DNA of 38,935 nt from Ferrovibrio sp036381655. GTDB lineage: Bacteria; Pseudomonadota; Alphaproteobacteria; Ferrovibrionales; Ferrovibrionaceae. The notes under the pieces were generated by a model. The model searched no databases and had not been told where the DNA came from. It worked only from the letters and a program-made list of their open reading frames with translations. Location of the stretch: contig NZ_DASVCJ010000081.1 in the NCBI RefSeq assembly GCF_036381655.1, forward strand, positions 1 to 38,935. The letters run 5' to 3'. Both the position numbers and the translations under genes were made by a program. Of the stretch, positions 16,922 to 24,567 are shown one piece after another (position 1 is the first letter of the stretch; every line of letters starts with the position of its first letter).

Positions 16922-17344
16922 TCATCCCGGCGCCGCCTCCTTCCGCACCGGGAAGCGGGCGGCGAAAACCTCCTTGGCGGCAAACAGCCCGTTGAGCGCG
17001 GCGGGAAAGCCGGCATAGACCGCCATCTGCATGATGATTTCGGTGATCTCGTTCCTGATCAGCCCGACATTCAGCCCCGCCTCGATATGGACCTTGAGCT
17101 GCGGGCTCGCGGTTCCCATCGCCGTCAGCGCCGCGATGGTGGCGATCTCGCGGGAGCGCAGATCGAGGCCGGGGCGGCTGTAAATGTCGCCGAACGAGAA
17201 CTCGAACACGTAATTCGCGAAATCGGGGGCGATGGCGGCCAGGGCGGCAATGACCTTGTGGCCGGCTTCGCCGTCGATTTCAGCGAGCGCCCGCTTGCCG
17301 CGTTCCAGCCGGCTTTCGCCGGCGTTGGGGGATTGCTGCGTCAT
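16922..17344 (-). CDS. carboxymuconolactone decarboxylase family protein
   Basis: A 140-residue alpha-helical protein of the CMD/AhpD superfamily. It matches the PcaC-like group: FGDIYSRPGLDLRSREIATIAALTAMG, QLKVHIEAGLNVGLIRNEITEIIMQMAVYAGFPAALNG. There is no CxxC, so it is not an AhpD-type peroxidase; gamma-carboxymuconolactone decarboxylation or a related role is possible, but no other aromatic-degradation genes are near. Its 5' end overlaps the MerR gene by 65 bases in another frame, and both are read from one MerR-type promoter. Confidence 0.88.
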   Translation of the reverse strand: MTQQSPNAGESRLERGKRALAEIDGEAGHKVIAALAAIAPDFANYVFEFSFGDIYSRPGLDLRSREIATIAALTAMGTASPQLKVHIEAGLNVGLIRNEITEIIMQMAVYAGFPAALNGLFAAKEVFAARFPVRKEAAPG

Positions 17345-17708
17345 GGTTCTTCATCCTCTGTTCCGCGCCGGCATATCCGGCGATCTTGCCGTCGAGGACG
17401 AGAAGGCAGGCCTGCAGCCTGGCCAGATGCGCGCGGACGCGCTCGCGGTGCTGTTCGAGCAGCGCCTTGCGCTCGGCTTCCGTGGCGACGCCGCCCTCCC
17501 GCAGGGCCGCATAACGCAGCATTTCCCGGATCGGCATCCCGGTCGTCTTGAGACGGTCGAGGAAATCCATCCAGGTCAGGATCGACGCGTCGTAGTCACG
17601 CTGGCCCGATCGGGTCCGGTCGGCATGGGGAAGCAGTCCGATCCGCTCGTAGTAGCGGATGGTATGGGCCGACAGCCCGGAACGCCTCGCCAGCTCGCCA
17701 ATCCTCAT
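17280..17708 (-). CDS. MerR-family transcriptional regulator
   Basis: A 142-residue MerR regulator. The N-terminal winged helix is complete: MRIGELARRSGLSAHTIRYYERIGLLPHADRT, then RDYDASILTWMDFLDRLKTTGMPI, followed by the dimerisation helix with LLEQHRERVRAHLARL. The tail has no cysteine cluster, so metal sensing of the MerR/ZntR kind is unlikely. The last ~22 residues, Arg-rich, are encoded in the 65-base overlap with the next gene and may be a late extension. Its promoter has the long spacer and dyad typical of this family. Confidence 0.9.
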   Translation of the reverse strand: MRIGELARRSGLSAHTIRYYERIGLLPHADRTRSGQRDYDASILTWMDFLDRLKTTGMPIREMLRYAALREGGVATEAERKALLEQHRERVRAHLARLQACLLVLDGKIAGYAGAEQRMKNHDAAIPQRRRKPAGTRQAGAR

Positions 17709-17737
17709 CGACGCCTTCTTTCGTCACGACGCATCAG

Positions 17738-17768
17738 AAGCTACCGGTTAGAGCGCGCTCTAAGTCAA
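17738..17768 (-). promoter_or_regulatory. MerR-type promoter with palindromic operator
   Basis: On the minus strand TTGACT (17763-17768) and TAGCTT (17738-17743) are 19 bases apart, the over-long spacing MerR proteins correct by twisting DNA. The spacer contains the perfect 16-bp palindrome TTAGAGCGCGCTCTAA (17748-17763). It lies 30 bases before the merR-type gene, so that gene and the CMD gene are probably induced together by the regulator's ligand. Confidence 0.8.
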
Positions 17769-17805
17769 GAGGCGTTCGGGCGGAAAAAGCCGCCGCACAG
17801 GCCGG

Positions 17806-19182
17806 CTACGAAACCGGGCCGTTGAGCGCTTTCAGGAAACGTTCCCGCCAATGGGTGATGGTGTTGTTGCGCAGCACGTCCATGTTGTAGCGCCAGCGCT
17901 GCGCGCGCTCCTCCAGCGGCATCTTCAGCGCGCGGGCCAGCGCCTCGGCGAGATGCTCGGGATCGTAGGGATTGACGATCACCGCGCCGCCCATCTCGCG
18001 CGCCGCGCCGGCGAAGCGCGACAGCACCAGCACGCCGGGATCTTCCGGATCCTGGGCGGCGACATATTCCTTCGCCACCAGGTTCATGCCGTCGCGCAGC
18101 GGCGTGATCAGCCCGACGCGGGCGACGCGGTAGAAGGCGGCGAGGTGCTGGCGCGGGAAGGACTTGTTCAGATAGCGCACCGGTACCCAGTCGAATTCGG
18201 CGAACTTGCCGTTGATGCGGCCGGTCAGCGCGTCGAGCTCGTTGCGCAGCTTGCGGTATTGCATGACCTCGCCGCGCGAGATCGGCGCCACCTGCATGAA
18301 GGTGACCTTGCCGCGGAATTCCGAATTGTTGCTGAGCAGGTCGTAGAAGGCCTCGAAGCGCTGCGGGATGCCTTTGGAATAATCCAGCCGGTCGACGCCG
18401 ATCACCAGCGAACGGCCGGCCAGGCTGTCGCGCAGGCGCAGCGCCTCCGGGCCGTCGGCGGCGGCCGCGCCCAGCTTGGCGAAGCCTTCGGTATCGATGC
18501 CGATCGGAAAGGCGGCGACCTGCAGGGTACGGCCGAAGGCGGCGATATGGCCGTTGTCGCCGACCTGGCCGTTGACCTCGTGCAGGATGTATTCGGTCAG
18601 CGCGCGCACGTCGTTCTTGGTCTGGAAGCCGACCAGGTCATAGGCGCACAGATCGCGCACCAGCCGCTCATGCCCCGGCAGGGCCGCCAGCACCTCGGGC
18701 GCCGGAAACGGCACATGCAGGAAGAACCCGATCCGGTTGGCGACGCCGCGCCGGCGCAGCGCCGCGGCCATCGGGATGAAATGGTAATCGTGCACCCAGA
18801 TGATGTCGTCGGGCTGCAGCTGCCTGGCCAGCACATCGGCGAAGCGGTCGTTGACGGCGAGATAGCCTTCCCAGGCGGCGCGGCTGAAATCGATCAGGCC
18901 GAGACGGTAATGGCAGAGCGGCCAGAGAATCGAATTGGCGAATTCGAGGTAGAACAGCCTGTGCTCTTCCGGGGTGAGGTCGATCACCGCGAATTCGACC
19001 CGGCCCTGGCTGGCCTTGCGCGGCTCGCCGTCCGGCGTCGCCGACATCTCGCCACTCCAGCCGAACCACAGGCCGCCATACTGGTTGAGGGCTTCGCGAA
19101 TTGCCACCGCCAGGCCGCCGGCGCGCGACAGCCGCTCGCGCGGCATCGACACCCGGTTGGAGACGATTACGAGCCGCGCCAA
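17806..19182 (-). CDS. otsA: trehalose-6-phosphate synthase (GT20)
   Basis: Retaining glycosyltransferase that joins UDP-glucose and glucose-6-phosphate. Conserved GT20 residues are visible: the N-terminal LVIVSNRV, GGLWFGWSG, IWVHDYHFIPMA, VDRLDYSKGIPQR and the nucleotide-sugar site LRDGMNLVAKEY. The start is a TTG: it is the only codon that keeps LARLVIVSNRV at the N-terminus, and GGGAGGAA lies 7 bases upstream of it. The next in-frame ATG would delete the glucose-6-phosphate loop. The gene overlaps the stop of the GH15 gene by 16 bases. 458 residues is the usual length. Confidence 0.94.
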   Translation of the reverse strand: MARLVIVSNRVSMPRERLSRAGGLAVAIREALNQYGGLWFGWSGEMSATPDGEPRKASQGRVEFAVIDLTPEEHRLFYLEFANSILWPLCHYRLGLIDFSRAAWEGYLAVNDRFADVLARQLQPDDIIWVHDYHFIPMAAALRRRGVANRIGFFLHVPFPAPEVLAALPGHERLVRDLCAYDLVGFQTKNDVRALTEYILHEVNGQVGDNGHIAAFGRTLQVAAFPIGIDTEGFAKLGAAAADGPEALRLRDSLAGRSLVIGVDRLDYSKGIPQRFEAFYDLLSNNSEFRGKVTFMQVAPISRGEVMQYRKLRNELDALTGRINGKFAEFDWVPVRYLNKSFPRQHLAAFYRVARVGLITPLRDGMNLVAKEYVAAQDPEDPGVLVLSRFAGAAREMGGAVIVNPYDPEHLAEALARALKMPLEERAQRWRYNMDVLRNNTITHWRERFLKALNGPVS

Positions 19183-21017
19183 AAGGCTTCCTCCCAGCTC
19201 TTGGACAGCCGCATCGCGCAGACGATCAGGCCGACCATCGAATAGGTCTGCGGGAAATTCCCCCACAGGCTGCCGTCGCGCGGGTCGATATCCTCCGACA
19301 GCATGCCGAGCCGGTTGCGCGAGGCGAGCAGGGTCTCGAAGATCGCGCGCGCCTCCTCGCGCCGGCCGGTCGCCGCCAGCGCGTCGACATACCAGAAGGT
19401 GCAGATGGTGAAGGCGGTATGCGGACGCCCGAAATCGTCCGGCACCACGTAGCGCATCAGATGATTGCCGCGGCGCAGCTCGGCGCCGATCGCCTCGACC
19501 GTGCCGAGAAAGCGGGGATCGTCGGCGGCGACGAAGCCGATCTCCTGCAGCAGCAGCAGCGAGGCGTCGAGGTCATGCCCACCGAAACTCTCGACGAAGC
19601 TGTTGCGTTCCGCGTTCCAGGCATGGTCCAGGATCGCCTTGCGGATGCGGTCGGCATGATCGCGCCAGTAGGCGGCGCGCTCGGACAGATCCAGCGCGCC
19701 GGCGATCTTGGCCAGCCGGCGGCAGGCGGCCCAGCACATCGCCGCCGAATGGGTATGCACCCGCTCGCGGCCGCGGAATTCCCACAGGCCGGCATCGGGC
19801 ACCAGCGCCAGCGCGGCCGCCTTCTCGCCCAGCCCTTCGAGCTGGCGGAACAGCGCCGCATCGCCGCGGCGCGGCAGCCGGTGGTCGAAGAACATCTGCG
19901 CCACCGCCAGCACGATGCTGCCGTAGGTATCGTTCTGGCGCTGCGAGAAGGCGGCATTGCCAACCCGGACCGGGCCCATGCCGCGATAGCCGCGCAACGA
20001 GGGCACCGTGCGCTCCTCCATCGAGGAATTCGGCACGATGCCGTAGACCGGCTGCAATTCCTCGCCGGGATGCTGCGCCACCACGGTGGTGATGTAGCGC
20101 AGGAAATCCTCCATCGTCTTGGTGGCGCCGAGCCGGTTCAGCGCCTGCACGACGAAATAGGCGTCGCGCATCCAGCAGAAGCGGTAATCCCAGTTGCGCG
20201 GCGTGTTCGCCGCTTCCGGGATCGAGGTGGTCAGGGCGGCGACGATGGCGCCGGTCTCTTCGCAGGAGCACAGCTTCAAGGTGATCGCCGCGCGGATCAC
20301 AGCATCCTGCCATTCGAACGGCACCGAGAGATAGCGCACCCATTCGATCCAGTATTCGATGGTGCGTTCGAGGAATTCGCGGCTGATATGCTGCAGCGAT
20401 TCCGTGAAGCTTTCGTCCGGCCCGAGGATCAGGGTGCAGGACTGGGTCAGCACGAATTCGCTTTCGTTGTCGATGAAGGCGATCGGCGCATCGGTGGTCA
20501 GCCGCAGGGCGGCGCCCGGCGCGGTGAAGCGGATATGGTTGCTGCCCAGCGTGCGGCTCGGCTGGGTGGCGCCGTAATCGAACAGCGGGCGCACGCGAAT
20601 GCGGATCACCGGCGTGCCGGCGACGGTTTCGATGCGCCGGATCAGCATGGCCGGGCGGTACATGCGGTCGTATTGCTTGAAACGCGGCGCGAAATCGGTG
20701 ATGCGGATGCTGCCGCCCTGTTCGTCGGTCAGGGTGGTGACCAGCACGGCGGTATTGTCGATATAGCTCTGCTGCGCCTCGGCCAGGCCGCGCAGCTCGA
20801 CCGACATCATGCCGTCGCCGTCGTTCATCTTCGGCTCGAGCAGGCGGCACAGCACCGGATCGCCGTCCAGCCGGGGCACGCAATGCCAGACGATGTTGGC
20901 GTATTTGTCGATCAGGGCGGCGACGATCGAATTGCCGATGACGCCGAGCTGCAGATCGCCCTGCCGCAGCCGATCCGCGCCCGACTTCCCCGAACGTGCC
21001 CTGGCCGCCGCCGTCAT
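19167..21017 (-). CDS. glycoside hydrolase family 15 protein (glucoamylase/trehalase-like)
   Basis: A 616-residue GH15 (alpha/alpha)6-barrel enzyme. N-terminal DLQLGVIGNSIVAALID and the beta-sandwich region lead to the barrel: NWDYRFCWMRDAYF, YGIVPNSSMEE, DAGLWEFRGRERVHTHSAAMCW (general acid Glu) and GMLSEDIDPRDGSLWGNFPQ (general base Glu). There is no signal peptide, so it acts in the cytoplasm. Bacterial GH15 proteins include glucoamylases and trehalases; its place between otsB and otsA, with overlaps on both sides (ATGA with otsB), points to trehalose or glycogen turnover. Which one is not decided by sequence. Confidence 0.92.
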   Translation of the reverse strand: MTAAARARSGKSGADRLRQGDLQLGVIGNSIVAALIDKYANIVWHCVPRLDGDPVLCRLLEPKMNDGDGMMSVELRGLAEAQQSYIDNTAVLVTTLTDEQGGSIRITDFAPRFKQYDRMYRPAMLIRRIETVAGTPVIRIRVRPLFDYGATQPSRTLGSNHIRFTAPGAALRLTTDAPIAFIDNESEFVLTQSCTLILGPDESFTESLQHISREFLERTIEYWIEWVRYLSVPFEWQDAVIRAAITLKLCSCEETGAIVAALTTSIPEAANTPRNWDYRFCWMRDAYFVVQALNRLGATKTMEDFLRYITTVVAQHPGEELQPVYGIVPNSSMEERTVPSLRGYRGMGPVRVGNAAFSQRQNDTYGSIVLAVAQMFFDHRLPRRGDAALFRQLEGLGEKAAALALVPDAGLWEFRGRERVHTHSAAMCWAACRRLAKIAGALDLSERAAYWRDHADRIRKAILDHAWNAERNSFVESFGGHDLDASLLLLQEIGFVAADDPRFLGTVEAIGAELRRGNHLMRYVVPDDFGRPHTAFTICTFWYVDALAATGRREEARAIFETLLASRNRLGMLSEDIDPRDGSLWGNFPQTYSMVGLIVCAMRLSKSWEEAFWRGS

Positions 21018-21847
21018 GCCGCGGCTCCGTCGACCAGGCGGGCATAATCGCCGAGCCAGCGCCGCACCGCCGCCGCATCGGCGAAGCCCGGCCGTTCGGG
21101 ATGCACGGCACCATGCACCGCGGGCCCGACCGGCAGCGCCATGCCGCCCATCGCCTCCACCGCCCTGAAGCCGTCGATATCGGTCGTATCGTCGCCGATG
21201 AAGACCGGCAGCCGGCCGGCGAAGCGCGGCTCGGCCATGAAATGGCGGACCGCCGTGCCTTTCGACTGGCTGGCATCCTTGACCTCCCAGACCTGGCGGC
21301 CATGCAACAGCACCAGGTGCCGGTGATCGGCCAGCGCCGCCTTCAGGCGCTCGCCCAGCACCGCGCCCAGCGCCGGCGCATGGCGGTAATGCACCGCCAG
21401 GGCATGCGTCTTCTGCTCCACCACGATGGCGGGATCGAGCTGCTTGAGGTCTTCCGCCAGCCGGCGCAGCGGCTCGGGCACCGGATGCCGCGCCACCACT
21501 TCCGTCATCTGCTGCGGGCCGCGCCGCCATTCGCTGCCATGCTGGCCCGAGGCGGCCAGCCGCAAGGGATCGAACAGGCGGTCGATCTCGATGATCGGCC
21601 GGCCCGAGATCAGCGCCAGCGCGCCGTCCAGCGCCTGCTGCACGGCGGCCAGATGACGGCGCAGCACGGGCGGGACGGCGACCTCGTCCGGCCGGGCGGC
21701 GATATCCAGCAGGGTGCCGTCGATATCGAGGAACAGGGCCCAGTTCGGCGCCGGCGCAGGGGGCAGGCGGCGCGAGCCCCCCGGACACGATTCGGGCTGC
21801 GAGTCCGGGAGCGACCCAGGCTGAACGGGAAACTTGTTTTCGGTCAT
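21014..21847 (-). CDS. otsB: trehalose-6-phosphate phosphatase
   Basis: HAD-superfamily phosphatase that removes phosphate from trehalose-6-phosphate. Motif I is LFLDIDGTLLDIA (Asp nucleophile), motif II LALISGRP, the sugar-binding cap contains VHYRHAPALG and LLHGRQVWEVKD, and motif IV is PVFIGDDTTDIDGF. The 277 residues include an N-terminal tail of about 30 residues rich in Pro/Ser. First gene of otsB-GH15-otsA; the start of the GH15 gene overlaps its stop (ATGA). Confidence 0.95.
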   Translation of the reverse strand: MTENKFPVQPGSLPDSQPESCPGGSRRLPPAPAPNWALFLDIDGTLLDIAARPDEVAVPPVLRRHLAAVQQALDGALALISGRPIIEIDRLFDPLRLAASGQHGSEWRRGPQQMTEVVARHPVPEPLRRLAEDLKQLDPAIVVEQKTHALAVHYRHAPALGAVLGERLKAALADHRHLVLLHGRQVWEVKDASQSKGTAVRHFMAEPRFAGRLPVFIGDDTTDIDGFRAVEAMGGMALPVGPAVHGAVHPERPGFADAAAVRRWLGDYARLVDGAAA

Positions 21848-22228
21848 CGCCTAACTTTGGCCCGTTTCGGGCCGGGGGGTCAAATGCAAGAAAATCGTGG
21901 AATTTCTTGGTTTTCCAAGAAATATATAAGCGGCCGGTGCGAGAAAACAACCCTCTGCCCAGATTTTCGGGACAGCCGCGCCCCATGCAATCAAACGGCG
22001 AAACACTACCCGGTTTTTACTATGATCCATCCGTCCTCGCCCGCCGGCTTCCCGCAGCGCCCGGGCGCACATCAGGGCGGCGGCGGCATGGCGGGCGGCC
22101 TCGATCCGGGTCGGTTCCAGCAGGTCGCGCGGCGCCGTTCCTTCATTGCCGCAATGATCTCGAATTGTTGTTCGGCCGCGCGCCATCTGTTGTGGACGGG
22201 CCAGGCGCCGCCTCCTAGGCTTGGCGGC
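21848..22228. promoter_or_regulatory. divergent control region, otsB and cyclase genes
   Basis: No gene is supported in this 381-base stretch; an open frame at 21907-22218 is Arg/Pro-rich and has no family features. The part nearest otsB is locally AT-rich and carries a perfect 9-bp inverted repeat, ATTTCTTGG/CCAAGAAAT with a TTTT loop (21902-21923), 54 bases before the otsB start, a fair operator candidate. A smaller CCCG/CGGG hairpin lies at 21861-21874. I find no confident -35/-10 pair for the cyclase gene. Confidence 0.5.
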
Positions 22229-23941
22229 ATGAGCAAAACCGGGGGAAGGTGGGAAGACCTCTATAGCCGGACCAAACTGTTCTCCGGCCTGTTGCTCTTT
22301 GCCTTCCTCGTCACGCATCTGCTCAACCATGCGCTCGGCCTGCTGTCGCTGCAGGCGATGGAGTCCGGCGCCGCGCTGTTCAAGCTGCTCTGGCGCACCT
22401 GGCCGGCGACGATCCTGCTCTATGCCGCCGCCTTCACCCATCCGCTGCTGGCGCTGTTCAACTGGCTGCGCCGCGGCCATTACCGCCGCATCCCCTGGCA
22501 GGGCTGGGCGCAAGTGGTGCTCGGCCTGCTGATCCCGCCGCTGGCGATCGAACATATCCTCGGCACGCGGGCCAGCCATGCCTTTCTGGGCCTGAACGAT
22601 TCCTATGCCTATGTGCTGATCGTGCTGTTCGTGCAGAAGCCGATGCTGGGCCTGCAGCAGAATCTGCTGGTGCTGATCGGCTGGGGCCATGGCTGCATCG
22701 GCGTCTATTACTGGCTGCGGCTGAAGCCCTTCTTCGAGCGCGCCTGGCCTTTCCTCTATGCCGCGGCGCTGCTGCTGCCGATGCTGGCAATGCTGGGCTT
22801 TCTCTCCGGCGGCCGCGCGGTCGCCCTGGCCATGCACAATCCGGACTGGCTGGCGGCCTTCCGCGCCGGCCTGAACTGGCCCGGCGCCATTGCCGGCGAA
22901 TTCACCGCCTATTTCGTCGATCTCGCCTATCTGCTGATGGCCGGATTGCTGTTTGCCGCCCTGGCCGGGCGCGGCCTGATCGCGCTGATCCGGCGCCAGC
23001 GCAGCAGCCTCGTCATCACCTATCCCGACGGGCGGCGCTATCGCGGCCCGAGCGGCGGCCTGAGCGTGCTGGAAGCCAGCCGCCTGATCGGCTATCCGCA
23101 TGCCTCGGTCTGCGGCGGCCAGGGCCGCTGCTCGACCTGCCGCGTGCGCATCACCGGTGCCGGCGCCGCCAAGCTGCCGCCGCCGGATGCCGCCGAGGCC
23201 AAGGTGCTGGAGCGCATCCATGCGCCGCCCGGCGTGCGGCTCGCCTGCCAGATCCGGCCGACCGACGATGTCGCCGTGGTGCCGCTGCTGCCGGCCGGCG
23301 TGCCGCCGCGCATCGTCTACGGCGCCGCCAGCCATGCGCAGGGCGCCGAGCGCCGCATCGCCATCCTGTTCGCCGATCTGCGCGGCTTCACCAAGCTGTC
23401 GGAAAGCCGTCTGCCCTACGACGTGGTGTTCCTGCTGAACCAGTATTTCAAGGCGATGGGCGAAGCGGTGGAGGCGGCCGGCGGCCGGCTGGACAAGTTC
23501 ATCGGCGACGGCGTGATGGCCCTGTTCGGCATCGAGGAGGGCGCCGATGAAGGCTGCCGCCGCGCGATCGACGCCGCGCGCCGCATGACGGCGGCCCTGG
23601 CCCGGCTGAACGAGGCGATGCAGCACGATCTCGGCCTCAAGCTCAAGCTGGGCATCGGCATCCATTGCGGCCCCGCCATCGTCGGCGAGATGGGCCATGG
23701 CCGGGCGATGCATCTGACCGCGGTGGGCGATGCGGTCAATACCGCGAGCCGGCTGGAGAGCGCGACGAAGGATTTCGGCGCCCAGATCGTCATTTCGGCC
23801 GAGGTGGCGGAACGCGCCGGGCTGAACGGGCAGGCCGGCTGGCGGCGCGCCGACGTTTCCCTGCGCGGCAAGTCGGAGCCGCTGGCGGTGCTGGTGGCGG
23901 AACGGATGGATGCCGGAACGGGCGGATCGCCGGCGGATTGA
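22229..23941 (+). CDS. membrane-anchored 2Fe-2S ferredoxin-class III adenylate/guanylate cyclase fusion
   Basis: A 570-residue three-part protein. Residues ~1-265 form a multi-pass membrane module with spaced His residues (VTHLLNHALG, FTHPLLALF, AIEHILGT) resembling the succinate-dehydrogenase-like heme b domain of Sinorhizobium CyaC. Residues ~275-360 are a plant-type ferredoxin domain with Cys295, Cys301, Cys304 (CGGQGRCSTC) and Cys340. Residues ~370-560 are a class III cyclase with both metal aspartates (Asp383 in FADLRGF, Asp427 in GDGVMALFG) and DAVNTASRLES. The likely role is to make cAMP or cGMP in response to quinone-pool or electron-flow state; this is inference. Upstream open frame across otsB is rejected. 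Confidence 0.9.
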   Translation: MSKTGGRWEDLYSRTKLFSGLLLFAFLVTHLLNHALGLLSLQAMESGAALFKLLWRTWPATILLYAAAFTHPLLALFNWLRRGHYRRIPWQGWAQVVLGLLIPPLAIEHILGTRASHAFLGLNDSYAYVLIVLFVQKPMLGLQQNLLVLIGWGHGCIGVYYWLRLKPFFERAWPFLYAAALLLPMLAMLGFLSGGRAVALAMHNPDWLAAFRAGLNWPGAIAGEFTAYFVDLAYLLMAGLLFAALAGRGLIALIRRQRSSLVITYPDGRRYRGPSGGLSVLEASRLIGYPHASVCGGQGRCSTCRVRITGAGAAKLPPPDAAEAKVLERIHAPPGVRLACQIRPTDDVAVVPLLPAGVPPRIVYGAASHAQGAERRIAILFADLRGFTKLSESRLPYDVVFLLNQYFKAMGEAVEAAGGRLDKFIGDGVMALFGIEEGADEGCRRAIDAARRMTAALARLNEAMQHDLGLKLKLGIGIHCGPAIVGEMGHGRAMHLTAVGDAVNTASRLESATKDFGAQIVISAEVAERAGLNGQAGWRRADVSLRGKSEPLAVLVAERMDAGTGGSPAD

Positions 23942-24023
23942 CGAAGGTCAAATCCAGGCCGGCCGGTAACCGGCTAAAGTCGCCTATACTTGCCGCTTTC
24001 GCCGCAAGACCGGAGCCGTTGCC

Positions 24024-24563
24024 ATGCCTGCCGCCCCCTATCTGATCAGCGACCGGGACCGCACCCTGCTGCACGAATTGCGCCAGCACAGCCGGCGCCG
24101 GCGCGACAGCCATCGCGCGCAGCCGCCCCTGCCGCCGCGCGGCGCGACGACCTTCGGCCAGCGCATCGCCGATGCGGTGACCGGCGCCGTCGGCTCCTGG
24201 GGCTTCATCCTGACCCAGACCGCCCTGCTGGGCGCCTGGCTGATCGGCAACGCCCTGGTCGGCCGCGAGGCCTGGGATCCCTATCCCTTCATCCTGCTCA
24301 ACCTGCTGCTGTCCTTCCAGGCGGCCTATACGGCGCCGATCATCATGATGAGCCAGAACCGCGCCGCCGAAATGGACCGCGCGCGGGCCGAAAGCGATTA
24401 CCGCATCAACATCAAGGCGGAACTGGAGATCGAGCTGCTGCACCAGAAGATCGACCTGCTGCGCGAGCAGGAATTGCTGGCGCTGACCAACACGGTGCGC
24501 GCGCTGATCGCCAGGCTGGACGGCGAGAAAGGCCCGGGCGGCCCGCAGGAGACGCCGGCGTGA
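24024..24563 (+). CDS. DUF1003 membrane protein
   Basis: A 179-residue inner-membrane protein of the DUF1003 family. It has a basic N-terminal cytoplasmic region, two membrane helices (GSWGFILTQTALLGAWLIGNALVG and YPFILLNLLLSFQAAYTAPIIMM), then the family signature SQNRAAEMDRARAESDYRINIKAE and a coiled-coil C-terminus (LLHQKIDLLREQELLAL). Function is not known. It is preceded by GGAG ten bases before the ATG and is 4 bases from the phosphorylase gene, so the two are co-transcribed. Confidence 0.9.
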   Translation: MPAAPYLISDRDRTLLHELRQHSRRRRDSHRAQPPLPPRGATTFGQRIADAVTGAVGSWGFILTQTALLGAWLIGNALVGREAWDPYPFILLNLLLSFQAAYTAPIIMMSQNRAAEMDRARAESDYRINIKAELEIELLHQKIDLLREQELLALTNTVRALIARLDGEKGPGGPQETPA

Positions 24564-24567
24564 CGCC

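Noticed and set aside
21907..22218. 103-residue frame between otsB and the cyclase gene
   Set aside because: Arg/Pro-rich without start signals or domain features; it lies in the divergent control region.
20996..22228. In-frame upward extension of the cyclase open frame across otsB
   Set aside because: It runs antisense through otsB with low-complexity composition; the ATG at 22229 opens the true membrane domain.
21851..23713. 620-residue minus-strand frame opposite the cyclase gene
   Set aside because: Antisense shadow with Gln/His/Arg repeats and no recognisable domain.
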